A stretch of 64,000 bases of DNA from the NCBI GenBank assembly GCA_037903475.1, contig JBAJFG010000545.1, positions 1,178,001 through 1,242,000 of the forward strand. The letters are read 5' to 3'. The DNA comes from Ancylostoma caninum. Its lineage: Eukaryota; Nematoda; Chromadorea; Rhabditida; Ancylostomatidae. The number at the start of each line of letters is the position of its first letter. The stretch's first letter is position 1. A program made the position numbers and the translations under genes. Below, piece after piece: positions 1-9,593 of the stretch. A model generated the notes under the pieces. The model did not search any database, was not told the origin of the DNA, and saw nothing but the letters and a program-made list of their open reading frames with translations.

Positions 1-16
1 GCCGGACCGGATTGTA
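1..16. repeat. Outer end of a composite inverted-repeat element, cut by the window edge
   Basis: The first 16 bases match the outer terminus of the element seen complete at 5850-7027 and 55441-57641, where the last bases read CCGGACCCGACTGTA or close variants. Only the tip is inside the window, so the rest of this copy must lie to the left. The match is short but includes the whole distinctive terminal block. Confidence 0.6.
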
Positions 17-99
17 CATTTGACTGTAAATTTTCATTCCTATTTAAGTTTTTACTCCCATGTTTCATTCAAAACGCTTTGAGCCTTTTGAACTGACGA

Positions 100-360
100 G
101 GCTTTGAAAGTTAGATGAAATTATGGTCAAAAGGACATCTTATAGGATAACCGACGCTGATATAGGGCCGGTAATGGCAAGCAGGTGTGGGTGAGCTTTG
201 TAAAATACGTTTCCGTGTGAAGGTCAGGTGGTTCACCCTGAAATGAGGTAAAAAGCGAAGATGACGATGAGGACCGGGCTGTAGATAGGCATGGTACCGT
301 AGTGCCAGTTTTACGACTGAATTTCCCCTTAACTTATTGTATATAAATAAATAAATAAAA
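100..360 (+). repeat. Probable 3' tail of a non-LTR retroelement
   Basis: The segment ends in a run of TAAA units (about 342-360) after a unique stretch. This is the usual form of a LINE/RTE-type 3' end. Similar TAAA-type tails occur near 18818-18835 and 30295-30345. No reverse transcriptase coding was recognised, so the family is unknown. Confidence 0.35.
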
Positions 361-509
361 AAAATATATATACAATGGAAGCAAGGAGGCTAGAGATGAC
401 CGACGCCTTTTTTTGATTCCTATTGAGTATGTCTGGTTTAGCATTTTTCCATGTTTGACTAATTTTCGTCGAATCATTGCTGCTATAATGCAATAACGCA
501 ACTTTCTGA

Positions 510-515
510 TTTATT
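510..515 (-). promoter_or_regulatory. Candidate poly(A) signal AATAAA for the peptide gene at 653-1028
   Basis: The plus strand reads TTTATT, giving AATAAA on the minus strand about 140 bp beyond the stop codon. The position suits a short 3' UTR. Confidence 0.4.
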
Positions 516-652
516 TGAAGTGAAGGTTCAGGTGGCATAAATATTTATAATACAGCATAAAACAACAGAGCAGGAACTGCACACTGGGAAAATGCTTAAA
601 TAAAATGAAAAAAAAAACATTCAGGTGATCTTTGGTAGGACACGATTCTAGA

Positions 653-1028
653 TTAACCGCTAGTGCGTGGCATAATTCCTGGCTGAGGAGGCCCCATCCA
701 GCCAGGGCGGCCGGGTCCAATGCCGCCAGGCATCCAGGGTGGACGGTGGTATGGAGGATAGTATGGTGGGCGGAAGTATGGTGGTCTATAGTATGGTGGA
801 TAGTATGGTGGCCTGTAGTATGGTGGGTAATACGATGGATAATAGTATGGTGGCCGGTAATATTGACGTTTCACTCGTATTATTCTGAAAATAATGAAGT
901 TTGTCAGCGAATGAGAACATAGAAATGCTTTGATTTTGGACGTACTCATTTTCGGCATGGTGAGGAATTGGTAGAGCATGAACAGAAAGTAGAACAACAG
1001 TTAACAGCAGCACCGAAAAGGACTCCAT
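653..1028 (-). CDS. Secreted Tyr/Pro-rich peptide precursor (R-V-K-R|Q type), two exons
   Basis: Exons are 1028-946 and 884-653, with a 61-bp intron (GTACGT donor, TTTTCAG acceptor, phase 2). The product is 104 aa. Residues 1-19 form a signal peptide (MESFSVLLLTVVLLSVHA). A short pro-segment follows and ends in the furin-type site R-V-K-R. Then comes a roughly 70-residue mature peptide beginning Gln-Tyr-Tyr, built of YRPPYY and YPPYY repeats, with a Gly/Pro/Met-rich tail. The start is fixed by TTTCAG two bases before ATG, which looks like a trans-splice acceptor. Exon length, intron phase and processing site match the genes at 7766-8453 and 11962-14276. By analogy with nematode NLP/caenacin peptides it may be an epidermal or secreted antimicrobial peptide; this is inference. 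A cuticle-associated structural role is the alternative. Confidence 0.78.
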
Positions 1029-1393
1029 ATCTGAAAGCTGTTCTTTAACACAATGCGTAACACTCCACTTCTCTCCACAGCGCTTTTTTGCCAGCACAAA
1101 TTTTTGACGCTTTACATATTTCAGTCATAATAATTCTTGGAGCTGAATTCTATTTCGAAAAGCTTCCAAACAGCAGGTAGCGGATTAACCATCCCTCATC
1201 TATTATCTCTGTGAAATCACTGTTATTTCTAGCTATACTACCTGATCACTGTGTCATAATTGCAATTATTCGGGTCGATGATTCCACAAGGGATACATAA
1301 TCTCATATAACAATAGGAATTAGATGCCATTCTTTGACAGACTGATGCTTTTTTTTTGTTTTTAATAGGAGATAGTGACTTGTAATACTTCTT
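1029..1393 (-). other. Upstream region of the peptide gene at 653-1028
   Basis: No gene was found here. The last bases before the ATG contain GCTTTCAG followed by AT, a probable spliced-leader acceptor. No convincing TATA box was seen on the minus strand. Confidence 0.4.
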
Positions 1394-1527
1394 AGCTGTA
1401 GCTGTTTAACCGGTCATAGAGCTGTTTAACCGAAGATGAAGCTATTTATCCGGTGATGGAGCGATTTATCCTGTGATGGAGCGGTTTATTCGGTAGCGTA
1501 GTAGTTTATCCGAAATAGGCCACGCCC
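1394..1527. repeat. 20-bp tandem array (six units) ending in GGCCACGCCC
   Basis: Six degenerate 20-bp units follow the pattern TGTAGCTGTTTATCCGGTGA and run straight into the block GGCCACGCCC. A four-unit array of the same family, ending the same way (AGCCACGCCC), lies at 9503-9593. This is a minisatellite or the end of a repeat element, not a CRISPR array, because there are no spacers. Confidence 0.75.
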
Positions 1528-1959
1528 TCAGCGAAGAAACAGCTCCCCCCCCCCCTCCCCCGAGAAGAACGGCTAAACGAGTACACCAACTCCACGTCAA
1601 CACTAGGCCCATGTAGCTGAAGAGACCCGTGAACAATTGGAGGAGCCAGGCTGAGACAGTGTTCCCCAGACATCCTATTCCCCTGTCATTGTCCCTCTGA
1701 CTGTCACTTATTTCGCCCCTTTGAGACATTTTTGTCAAAGAAAAAAGAAAAAATTCATCAATTGGAAGATGTTGAAATGGCGGTCAGTGATGTCTTTGAC
1801 TGTCAGCGTCCCCAGTTCTGAGAGTGCTGACCTGCCGAGTAGGTGCGACAGTGTATTCAATAACGATGATGATGATATTTTTAATAAATTCCATTGCTAG
1901 CTAATTTCAAAAAATAAAACCGAAAAAAGATGTCAGACTGCTCAGGACTCTGTTAGCAC
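1528..1959. other. No gene seen
   Basis: The stretch contains a C-rich run near 1546-1560 and short A-rich tracts. No exon with supported splice sites was found on either strand. Confidence 0.4.
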
Positions 1960-2605
1960 TCAACACTTAACGGACAGTACCCTCCGGTGGGTCATTCCTG
2001 TTTTAAGTAGCTTTGGTTGGTGGAATTTTCCCGAAATCTTTGCAAAGGGCTCATTCCACACGCTGATCAGTAATATGATACCCATTTCGTACAGCCGCGC
2101 AGTACTATGCGATCACTGTAAGCACTCTGTAATTACTTAGATGTATAATATTTTCACCCATAATTAAGTGAATCTTAGCACAATAGGATTATTTGACAAG
2201 CTGAATATGGACGCGATTTCCATACTGCGCCAAAGCACATCTTTAGAGGATTTCTGTAACCACATCGTAAATATAGTTTTTCTTTTAGAATACATTAAAA
2301 CCCTGTAGACAGAAGTAATTTCACATGCTGATCTCGAATATAGCATCCAATTTGCATTCTGACACATTTTTGAGAAGTCACTGAGCAAAGTCGGCTCATT
2401 GTGCCCAGTACCCTATATTCCGACTGGTATTGTTATGTGTACCGTAACTCTCCAGCAGCATGTTTCAGTGCAAAATGGATCCCATATTCGTGACAAGCAA
2501 GTGAAATCGCTCTCTTCTCGCAGCTTTGCCAGATTCTGAGGGAGATGACCACCTACAGTACCTACAGTGTGATTATCGTAACCTTACAAAAAGGCTTCAA
2601 CATGC
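1960..2605. repeat. Old diverged copy of the element nested at 55625-56601
   Basis: It starts with CAACACTTAACGGACAGTAC and CCGGTGGGTC, which aligns with the left end of the nested element (CACATAACGGACAATACG and CCGGTGGGTCG). Homology continues through the GCTGATCAG / CCATTTCGTACAGCCGCGC region and the TACAGTACCTACAGTGTGATT region in the same order. It is heavily mutated and its right terminus is not clear. Confidence 0.5.
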
Positions 2606-3817
2606 ACAAACATGCACAACTAACTTCACATTCATTATGTGCGCACCAAATGTACCCTTTCTACAGCTAACTACATAAAAATTAGAGCACAAATCTGCAT
2701 AAATTTAAAGTGGCTCAGAAGGAAAAAACGCTGGTTATCGTCAACGTGTTAGAATACATGGTTAGCTCTTCATGCTTTCGTGGAAAAAAACCACATGACT
2801 GGAAGTAAATTTTAGCGGTATCCTGCGAGACAAACCCAGCTAGAGCAACATATGTAGTCAGTTGAAGAATGAACCACGAAAGAATTAAGGCAGATAAATC
2901 GAGCAAAGAAAATTCAGTCAATTCTCGCTTCGAACGTACCTGTCCCGGTGCGGGGAAGACTCGAGGGACAGATGCGGAACTGCGATGGTTTGGGTGATGG
3001 ACTTCCGCGGCTTTTATATAGGGCAAGTAGAAAACAAAACCCATCTTCCGTCGCAGGTCAACGCCCAATCACAGGACATTCGGCGACCGAAGCTGCACTT
3101 TCGCATTGTTTTTTAAGTGCGTGACGAATTGAAGATAAAACTCTGTTGAAGAAAAATATACTTCAAATTGTGAAAGGTTGTTTTCCACCAATAAAGAAGT
3201 GTTTTCCACGAATGAAATTGTCATCAATGATTTCAGTAACATTTCACTGAAAGCGGTTGTTGGCTTGCTTGATAAGTTCTGAGACACTTTTAGCACATTT
3301 TTCTCAAGTTGACTTCCTAGATTTCTAATTCCAACCAACATCCTGTGAAGTCTTGGTCATCTACGGTGTCCGTCTTTGTTTTTCTTCACCAAACTCCGCG
3401 CGATATGCGTCGACGCAGCTACAGTCCCACTTTTAACCTGATGTTGGAAATCGAACGTCACTTGTCCTCTGGTGATCCATCAGGGCTCTGGATGAGGACA
3501 GCTGGACAGTCATCAGTGCTAGGCTAGTCTTGAATAGTACGTTGTTTAGCGTAGAACTTCTCGATTCCTCAATTTTCTGTCCAGTTTTACAGTTTGAGCA
3601 TGAACATTGCCATACAGAATGTCAACATTCTTCACTTGTAACAGCTGGTCCGTCTTCCAACTTTCCTCAATGGAGTAGCCATTCCTGTAGCACACAGAGA
3701 TGCAAATGAACCCGACGTTTGCCTCCACATAATTCTTCTTTATTCGTGGTAAGGGAAAAGCAAGCGTTGTTACTGTGCAAAAACAGCTGAGACCTATTAT
3801 TTTATTAATATTTATTA

Positions 3818-3852
<35 letters not shown>

Positions 3853-5849
3853 TGTTACCTATTATTTTATTAATATTTCCATAGCCTTTAGTTAAAACTT
3901 CAGAGGGATTTACTTCAGGCCGATTCAAAATCTCACCCATTAACCTGCTCATTCAGAAGTGCAGATGAAAAGTTTCTTGGAACTTATTACCCAATACATG
4001 TGCTTTACCACTGATTTCTATCGCTGGCATTTAAATGCTTATTTTTGGAATGAGAACCATGGTAAAATGTGCTATTGCTGCTCAAACTGAGCATCTCTGT
4101 TAGCTCAATCTTTTATCTCCCTTATCCGAGGGGATGTGAGTCCGAAAACTAATCATGCCAGTTCAGAAAAAATTCCCGAAATGTGCAACTGAAGGTTTTT
4201 GTCGTAGAGCTAGGGTTGTGCGAAAATTTCCGTTTTCCGTTATACGCCCATTTTGGGGCTTGTGTTTCCCGTTTGGGATTTGAAATTTTTACTTCTGCAT
4301 TAGTTCGGACTCACTGCGCAGCGACATTCCTTGTTAGTGCACTCTCTATTCGCACACAATATGGCAAGGGCTCACTCATAATGCTTGTGGTTCTGTTCTC
4401 TATTGAACAGTTTCGCTACTTTACTCTATTGTAATTAGAATAATCTTTGTTCTATGGAAATCGGCCATTATAGATTAGCAGCTATGAGCACAAATCACAT
4501 TGTCCACAAGCCGGTTGATGTCATGTTTCGAAAGATTCACGACAGCTCATCACGGTTTCCTTGACATCATTGTTTTTTCCTGCAACAAACCACAACTGGA
4601 CCGGTCCTGCGCTCCTCGCAAAGATATTAGGGCTGTCTTCCTTATCTCCGCGTTCGTCCTTTTTTTGCTTCATTTTGTTCCATAACTTCTAACGACCCCA
4701 TTTAGATCAGCGGATGTTTGAAGACGGTATCTGCAGAAGTGTTCTTGCCGGAGATTTATGTGTTTTGCAACCTTTGGAATTGATTCGACAATTCTACGAA
4801 AAGTGAAACTCCTGCAAAACTTCCTGGTTCTGGTTCCCTGGTTTCCAAGATATCACAACACGAATCTTCGAGATTGATCTTCTCCGAAAGCTTCATTCCG
4901 AGTATAGATCTTTCCAAACGTCTCTGTTCTATTCTGTTCTGGTGAGTTCTGCGGGAAAAAGAGGGTTTAAAGACCGGGTTACTACAGCATTACAAAGAAA
5001 GTGAAACTACACCGCTCGTCTTTCAAGAAGATCACCAGAGAGCACATGGGCTCGCGCCACAACTGACCGGATACTACACGGAAAAAGTCTGTCGGTCGCC
5101 TTAGAGAAGGGTGGCTAGACGATTCCACCCGATTTACTGGAGTAAGGACCAAAGAATTGCTGGGATATGGACAGATCTGTTCAGTGGTGCCCGTTCTTCA
5201 AGATTCTTCGCCCAGAAAACTAGGAAGAGATTGCTCGTGTCTGTGCGGTAAAGAATCGATAATTGTAATTGTAATTGGGATTTTCGAGATTCAGGATTAA
5301 CAGGATTATCGATTGCGCCGTTCGATCAAGTTGCAAAGGGAACGGAGTGCTACTGTCGACCGATTTAGTGTGGTGCAATTTCTTTTCCTAGGATTACCTA
5401 GCGCACATTTATAGGAAGTGTAGTAAAACAACGACACTTGGAAGACGAGGACGAACGCAAATGGAAACGTAGATATTACAATCATCCACAATTAAGAGAG
5501 CTTTTTTGCAGCATCTTGCGACTTATCCCAAGTTTGACATCCTTTAAATTTTGGCATCATTCTTCCGAATAAGTGAAATGTGCCGTAGCGAAGAAGAGAA
5601 TGAAATATAAAGAATTGTAATAATCTTGGCAATCACAGCTATAAAAAACGCTTCATCTTGAGACTACTATCGAACTTGTTCTGACTTCTCAGGTTGTGTT
5701 TCTTGCAGGGTTCAGCGCAGTGATTTCTGCTCCTCCTCTTTTACTATATGTTATTATTTATTCAGTCAAACTGATCTCGTCGATATTTGATTCCTAAAAT
5801 CTCTCCCTGATTTTAGAACGTTTGGTTTTTTTTGGTTTCAAACGTTGTG
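2606..5849. other. Mostly unannotated; one minus-strand TATA-type promoter candidate
   Basis: No gene could be assembled. On the minus strand CTATATAAAAG (about 3011-3022) is a good TATA box. It is followed about 70 bp downstream by ACAG/GTACG, which could be a 5' UTR exon donor, but no coding exon was placed behind it. A TTA trinucleotide microsatellite lies at about 3795-3855. Confidence 0.3.
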
Positions 5850-6119
5850 TACAGTCCGGTCCGGCAGCCACTGCAAATGGGCGCCGGCGGGCGCCGTCCG
5901 CCGCCACCCTCCGGCGCCCCGGTATTAATGAGCTGTAAATCACTTGAGCTTGGGAGAAAGCGAAGAAAAATACAATTTTAGTCCATAGTAGACAGGGTAG
6001 ATAAGCCTAACCCTATGCTCAAGAATGGGTTTAAGGCTTAGGCTTAGGCTTCACAGGTAAGTGCAAGTGTAAGTAAGATTAGACACTATTTGACACTATT
6101 TGTATGTTGCATCGCGTGC

Positions 6120-6191
6120 GCGCATAGCTCAGTGGGTTGAGCGAATGATCGACGTTGTGGTGGTCAGGGGATCGAATCCTGCCCTGTGCCC
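6120..6191 (+). repeat. tRNA-like module A inside the composite element (not a functional tRNA)
   Basis: A box A match TAGCTCAGTGGG and a box B match GGATCGAATCC sit at tRNA-like spacing, and GCGCATA can pair with TGTGCCC. The cloverleaf is imperfect, so this is a tRNA-derived Pol III promoter relic. The same module recurs in every copy of the element in this window. Confidence 0.7.
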
Positions 6192-6263
6192 CCGCTTTGC
6201 AAATACATATAGTATGCTGCCTACGACTGCTGCAGTTATCTAACAAACTCCAACATAAAAAGT

Positions 6264-6335
6264 AGCCCGGATGGCTCAGTGGTTTGAGTGGCAGATTGCA
6301 ATCTGTCCCTATCGCTGGTTCCACTCCGTTGGAGA
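6264..6335 (+). repeat. tRNA-like module B inside the composite element
   Basis: Box A is TGGCTCAGTGG and box B is GGTTCCACTCC, with a possible anticodon-loop region around AGATTGCAATCT. It lies in the same orientation as module A, about 70 bp downstream. The repeated short ORFs read from it in each copy are not genes. Confidence 0.7.
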
Positions 6336-7027
6336 TCCAGAGTTAAGTATCGCAGTGTTTGGGGTTCACTGCTTGGAACGTCCCCCGTGATCTCCTTCGG
6401 GTAGTCCAGGAAGGCATCCGGCAACGTTTTGCATAAATTTCGAAGATAAACTACGATAAGTGTAAGTGTAAGTAATAGTAATAGTGTAAGTAATAGTGAA
6501 AAACCACTTTTTCAAAGTTGAGGGAAACCGGGAGAGAGTAACTCCGCCGTAAAGGACTGCTCCACGAAAGATAAATGACAGCGGTAGAACTACTTCGCAA
6601 TGGATATGAAACAATTTATACGGATTTCAATTATTTCTGAGGATCCCGAATTGGATGAGCTTTATTATTCAGATGGGATAACTGAAGTACTGTGTCCATC
6701 TATAGAAGAATAACGGCCATTTTTGTATTCGCGAAGCAGTGTACTATAGCAGAAAATGGAAGAGTTGGCTTCGCTTATTGTGTATTCAGAAATCTTTCCC
6801 CATGAAAATCACAAAAATGAAAAAACGTGAAAGTTGTGAAAATGGTCCCCTGCTTTATAGCCTTAACATATCCACTGCACTCTGTCTACTATGGACTAAA
6901 ATTGTATTTTTCTTCGCTTTCTCCCAAGCTCGAGTGATTTATAGCTCATTAATACCGGGGCGCCGGAGGGTGGCGGCGGCCGGCGCCCGCCGGCGCCCAT
7001 TTGCAGTGGCTGCCGGACCCGACTGTA

Positions 7028-7765
7028 GCTACATATATTAAACAAAAAAATAACAAACCAACTTGTTATAAACCTGCAAACATTTGTATACCCAGGACAT
7101 TTACCCCGCTCTACCATTCAAACAGGTGATCGAGCTACACACCAGCTCTTGAGGCCATCATATTTTTTGAACCTTCAGTCCAAGATTGTTATAACCCGAG
7201 TGATTTTCTTGCTCCATGGCACACCTTGCTGTACGATATACATATCTATATAAGCAAATAAAATAGCTAATCAATTCTGTTTTCATATCACTTGGGCATA
7301 TTCCCTGGTAAAACTCTACCAGCGGAAATCTATGTATTAAACGCAATGAAGAATTTCCATTTACGTTCACTAGAGAACGAGTATTATATACATGAAATAG
7401 TCCAGGTATTACAAGAGGGAACGTGCCAATCAGTGGAAATTCATCCAAAATCCGACGGAAAATGCATGAGTGCGCTGCTAATGCTGATTATGTTGGAAAT
7501 TAGCCAGAAATTCGCCAGAAATTTCCGTATTACAGGGAGCAAAGTGCTCCCTTACAGGGTGTGTCGTTGTTGAGCACGTGTTCTACTCGAAACTACCGCT
7601 AAATGGTAAACTGGTGCAGATTGTGGATGAGGTGGAACCTGAAGTGTATTGGTGACAAGTGACGTTCAAATTAGAATTAAAATTTTTATTTCTATATTTT
7701 ATCAAATATACATGTTTTGTTGGGAATGCTTTCAGTGGTAGAGGAATCCCGATTCGGCGTTGTAC
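7028..7765. repeat. Intergenic; carries a dispersed repeat shared with 12447-12549
   Basis: Bases about 7533-7643 (from GAGCAAAGTGCTCCCTTACA to GAGGTGGAACCTGAAGTG) recur in inverted orientation inside the left arm of the composite element at 12380. A 93-codon plus-strand ORF at 7292-7573 overlaps the repeat and shows no family resemblance. A minus-strand AATAAA at 7685-7690 is a likely poly(A) signal for the next gene. Confidence 0.55.
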
Positions 7766-8453
7766 TCATTTGCCCCATCCCATTCCGCCCATTCCGCCCA
7801 TACCCCATCCGCCCATGCCGCCCATGCCCATTCCACCCATCATTTCTGGCGGAGGTCCTGGTGGTGGTGGTCCTGGAGGTGGTGGTCCGGGAGGTGGTGG
7901 TGGTCGTCCCCATCCGCCCATTCCTCCCATCATCCCTCCCCACTGGCGTTTTGAGCGTATTTGCCTGTAAATAAGTTCAATATGCAGAAAAAGCCAACTA
8001 TTTTCCGGAATTTCCTGAAAATCTGAACAAGATAAGAACAGTGAGGCAGCTGAGTAGCGATGCTTGAGGATCAATCTTTTTTTTTCACACTGACTGCCAG
8101 AATATGAAAATTGGATGGTCTGAGACTAAAACATGTTTCCTTTCTTCAATCTCTCGTGACCCTCCACTCCACAAGAATTCACGGATGATTCGGCAGAATG
8201 TTTCAAATATTATATAATGTTGTATTCATTCGAAATCAGTCCTTCTTTCACGGCCAAATTTTTCAAATTTTTTTACAATTTTTGAGTGTCGCTGTAGTTC
8301 GTAACAGCACAAGGGTGTTTAATATAGGAACTTTAGCTAGTCCAGTTGGACAGGACTCCAAAAGAAAACTTACACATCATCCTGTGCTAACGAATACGAG
8401 ACAATGGAGCAGAGAATCGTGGCGAGTACTAAGGCGACCACTGATAACTGCAT
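7766..8453 (-). CDS. Secreted Gly/Met/Pro-rich NLP-29/caenacin-like peptide precursor, two exons
   Basis: Exons are 8453-8374 (80 nt) and 7964-7766, with a 409-bp intron (GTAAGT donor, TTTACAG acceptor, phase 2). The product is 92 aa. Residues 1-24 form a signal peptide (MQLSVVALVLATILCSIVS...). A short acidic/basic pro-segment ends in R-S-K-R. The 59-residue mature peptide begins QWGG, has GGM/GGW repeats around a P/GPPPP core, and ends in MGWGK. An initial Gln (pyroglutamate) and a terminal G-K (amidation signal) are the pattern of C. elegans NLP-29-group antimicrobial peptides; function here is inferred. The acceptor TTTTTAG lies two bases before ATG, suggesting trans-splicing. A minus-strand AATAAA at 7685-7690 gives a short 3' UTR. 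Confidence 0.85.
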
Positions 8454-8787
8454 TTCTAAAAATGGATTTTGAGGAAATTGAGCTATGTGCACGTTGAAAA
8501 TAGCGTCGTGCGACCAACTAAAAACTAACAAAATGTTCGCGGTAATGTGTATTCTGGGGACGATCCATCTTGTCCACAACAACACGAAACGACGAGGAAC
8601 ATGGTTGAAAATCCCACAAGCTTCTCGGAATGTTCCCTCTTGGGTAAAATATGGGAAATGGGGACGAGGAATGCTGTACGAATCCTCTTGCCACTCATCA
8701 AAGAGATAGCGGCGAATTTGGGGTGACACCTTTGGAGGAACCGTTCCACTCGGGATAGGTTCTGAGATTCTCAAGTGGAAAGAAACT
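8454..8787 (-). promoter_or_regulatory. Upstream region of the peptide gene at 7766-8453
   Basis: About 330 bp separate the ATG from the composite element copy at 8788. The region ends in CATTTTTAG/AAATG, a likely trans-splice acceptor. No clear TATA box was seen. An in-frame upward extension exists, but the acceptor and signal peptide fix the start at 8453. Confidence 0.4.
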
Positions 8788-9502
8788 TCCCTCAACTTTG
8801 AAAAGTGGTTTTTCACTATTACTTACACTGTTACTATTACTTACACTTACACTTATCGTAGTTTATCTTCGAAATTTATGCAAAACGTTGCCGGATGCCT
8901 TCCTGGACTACCCGAAGGAGATCGCGGGGGACGTTCCAAGCAGTGAACCCCAAACACTGCGATACTTAACTCTGGATCTCCAACGGAGTGGAACCAGCGA
9001 TAGGGACAGATTGCAATCTGCCGCTCGAACCACTGAGCCATCCGGGCTACTTTTTATGTTGGAGTTTGTTAGATAACTGCAGCAGTCGTAGGCAGCATAC
9101 TATATGTATTTGCAAAACCGGGGCACAGGGCAGGATTCGATCCCCTGACCACCACAACGTCGATCATTCGCTCAATCCACTGAGCTATGCGCGCACGCGG
9201 TGCAACATACAAATGGTGTCCAATCTTACTTACACTTACACTTATCGTAGTTTATCTTAGAGATTTAGGTGAAAAGGGAGTTGTGTGGGGCCACTCCTGT
9301 GAAGCCTAAGCCTAAGCCTTAAACCCATTCTTAAGCATAGGGTTAGGCTTATCTACCCTGTCTACTATGGACTAAAATTCTATTTTTCTTCGCTTTCTCC
9401 CAAGCTCGAGTGATTTATAGCTCATTAATACCAGGCGCCGGAGGATGGCGGCGGCCGGCGCCCGCCAGCGCCCATTTGCAATGGCTACCGGACCGGACTG
9501 TA
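8788..9502 (-). mobile_element. Composite inverted-repeat element, truncated copy, reverse orientation
   Basis: It matches the complete copy from the TCCCTCAACTTTGAAAA region through module B, module A and the GCCTAAGCC repeats to the GC-rich arm ending GGACCGGACTGTA. The other arm is missing. It sits about 330 bp upstream of the start of the QWG peptide gene and could affect its promoter. Confidence 0.8.
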
Positions 9503-9593
9503 GCTGTTTATACGGTGATGTAGCTGTTTATCCGACAGTGTAGCTGTTTATCCGGCAATGTAGCTGTTTATCCGCAAGAAGCCACGCCCCATC
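9503..9593. repeat. 20-bp tandem array (four units) ending in AGCCACGCCC
   Basis: Four units of TGTAGCTGTTTATCCGnnnn start directly at the end of the composite element and end in AAGCCACGCCCC. It is the same family as the array at 1394-1527. The abutment to the element arm suggests both belong to one larger repeat or a common insertion hotspot. Confidence 0.75.

Larger units (their letters stand above)
5850..7027 (+). mobile_element. Composite inverted-repeat element, complete copy with two tRNA-like modules
   Basis: The element is about 1.18 kb. Left (5850-5995) and right (about 6882-7027) arms are near-identical inverted repeats of roughly 145 bp that begin TACAGTCSGGTCCGGCAGCC and contain a very GC-rich block. 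Between them are a GGCTTAGGCTT repeat, AAGTGTAAG repeats, a tRNA-like module at 6120-6191, a second at 6264-6335, and an A/T-rich region with only short ORFs. If TA is the target, the ends CAGTCCGG and CCGGACTG resemble Tc1/mariner-type termini; this is inference. No transposase is encoded, so it is non-autonomous. Further copies lie at 8788-9502, 12380-14041 and 55441-57641. Confidence 0.85.

Noticed and set aside
1394..1527. CRISPR-like array
   Set aside because: Units are contiguous 20-bp repeats without spacers, in a eukaryotic genome.
2715..3068. Fourth R-x-K-R peptide gene (the minus ORF contains RSKRE)
   Set aside because: The residue after the site is Glu, not Gln, the following sequence is not low-complexity, and no signal-peptide exon is upstream.
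5306..5491. Minus ORF with a hydrophobic start (signal-peptide-like)
   Set aside because: The only ATG is one codon inside, no acceptor precedes it, and no following exon could be matched.
6120..6191. Functional tRNA gene
   Set aside because: Box A and box B are good, but the stems are not at proper tRNA spacing and the sequence is always embedded in the same mobile element.
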